Shown here: positions 63,511-64,000 of the stretch, in pieces
Layout: each line of letters starts with the position of its first letter
How positions within the stretch are numbered: the stretch's first letter is position 1
Origin: Syntrophobacter fumaroxidans MPOB
GTDB lineage: Bacteria; Desulfobacterota; Syntrophobacteria; Syntrophobacterales; Syntrophobacteraceae
Reading direction: 5' to 3'
NCBI RefSeq assembly: GCF_000014965.1
Contig: NC_008554.1
Location: 2,592,001 to 2,656,000 of the forward strand
DNA length: 64,000 nt
Notes under the pieces: generated by a model
Database searches by the model: none
The model's input: only the letters and a program-made list of their open reading frames with translations
Told to the model about the DNA's origin: nothing
Program-made: the position numbers and the translations under genes

Positions 63511-64000
63511 TCATTCCACGGGATCGTCCGTCTTCAGCCAATTCCACTCCCCGGGATTCAAGGACAGCTTGGGAGACCAGAACAGCCGCCGAAAGTGATA
63601 GCCGTAGATGGCCATGGTCACCATGTCGGAAAAGGACTGGTGGTATTTGGAGACACCCTCCTGGATCAGTTTCCAGTAGTATTCGCGGCTCGGCTTCAGA
63701 TCGGCTATGCCGAGGTAATACAGCGACCGCAGGAAGGTGAACAGGTCGTTTCTCTCGAGTTTGACCTCCACCCGCGGACGATAGTTCTTGAGGAACGCCA
63801 GGATGCGCCTGTAATACATCTCCGGCGAATAGATGGTGCTCATTACCCACTTGTACCCGTCGATAATCGTCTGGCGATCCATCCTGGGCGTGAAATTGAG
63901 GCTCCCGCTCACGTCCGTATTGTTGCCCGAAGCCTTGAACAGGAGCCGCCCCTCCTCTTCCAGCCGCTTGTAGAGCCGAGTTCCCGGCAGTGCCGTGAGC
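63511..64000 (-). CDS. Radical SAM protein, C-terminal DUF4070 part (gene runs off the right edge)
   Basis: The frame is open from 63511 to the window end, giving the last 162 residues. It includes LTALPGTRLYKRLEEEGRL, then NNTDVSGSLNFTPRM, then YSPEMYYRRILAFLKNY. These are diagnostic of the DUF4070 domain that follows the radical SAM core in B12-binding radical SAM proteins such as hopanoid-modifying enzymes. The catalytic domain lies outside the window. The GTG at 63912 is internal, not a start. Confidence 0.85.
   Translation of the reverse strand, partial: LTALPGTRLYKRLEEEGRLLFKASGNNTDVSGSLNFTPRMDRQTIIDGYKWVMSTIYSPEMYYRRILAFLKNYRPRVEVKLERNDLFTFLRSLYYLGIADLKPSREYYWKLIQEGVSKYHQSFSDMVTMAIYGYHFRRLFWSPKLSLNPGEWNWLKTDDPVE

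Overview
The window is a GC-rich bacterial chromosome segment. Its gene content points to a strictly anaerobic Desulfobacterota-type organism, probably a syntroph or sulfate reducer close to Syntrophobacter. The evidence is: the anaerobic (early cobalt insertion) cobalamin route (CbiD, CbiG, CbiE-CbiT); a heterodisulfide-reductase-like HdrA/MvhD/NfnAB/formate-dehydrogenase-like operon; an anaerobic-type sulfatase-maturating radical SAM enzyme; and a LivKHMGF importer next to an amidohydrolase. The genus is an inference from content. No rRNA or tRNA was seen.

Layout. (1) 1-9.4 kb, mostly + strand housekeeping genes: tail of a probable ribosomal protein S1 gene, sppA, a YciO-type Sua5 protein (- strand), Ppx/GppA, guaB, guaA, a UPF0280 protein, a YfcE-like phosphoesterase, a HIT protein and a LapA-domain protein. 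Two long perfect hairpins close convergent gene pairs. (2) 9.5-20.1 kb, - strand: a cobalamin regulon. A cobalamin riboswitch and intrinsic terminator lead into cobH-cobI-btuC-btuD-btuF. A 354-bp palindromic repeat follows, then cbiD-cbiET-cbiF-cbiG-cbiH. (3) 20.3-25.1 kb: a large UPF0182 membrane protein, an 880-bp gene-free stretch with an orphan promoter, a DUF1992 protein and a Rossmann-type protein of unknown role. (4) 25.3-31.4 kb, + strand: livKHMGF plus a hydantoinase/dihydroorotase-family amidohydrolase with altered metal-site residues.

(5) 31.45-43.45 kb, - strand: a nine-gene redox operon. In transcription order it encodes MvhD, an unknown protein, a molybdopterin formate-dehydrogenase/NuoG-like subunit, NfnA-like, NfnB-like, a double-flavin HdrA, a second MvhD, a two-[4Fe-4S] protein and an HdrC-HdrB fusion. 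Together they look like a soluble flavin-based electron-bifurcating or -confurcating complex linking NAD(P)H, ferredoxin, a molybdenum/tungsten site and a disulfide or another low-potential partner. (6) 43.5-44.5 kb: a decayed fragment of a second amidohydrolase gene, split by a 160-bp MITE-like element. A sister copy of that element lies at 7.9 kb in the opposite orientation. (7) 44.5-52.8 kb, - strand: a Tat-exported Cys-type sulfatase, its anaerobic maturase (anSME), and a 1772-residue secreted NHL/beta-helix/PKD protein. (8) 53.3-55.2 kb, - strand: a Cys-rich protein, MazG and CvpA. (9) 55.4-62.8 kb, + strand: phoH-pgpH-ybeY-pdxJ-acpS-nnrDE-tsaE, tightly overlapped. (10) A DUF4389 membrane protein, and a radical SAM/DUF4070 protein that runs off the right edge.

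The parts most worth pursuing are the nine-gene redox operon, the altered amidohydrolase coupled to the Liv importer, and the MITE family with apparent TNA target duplications.
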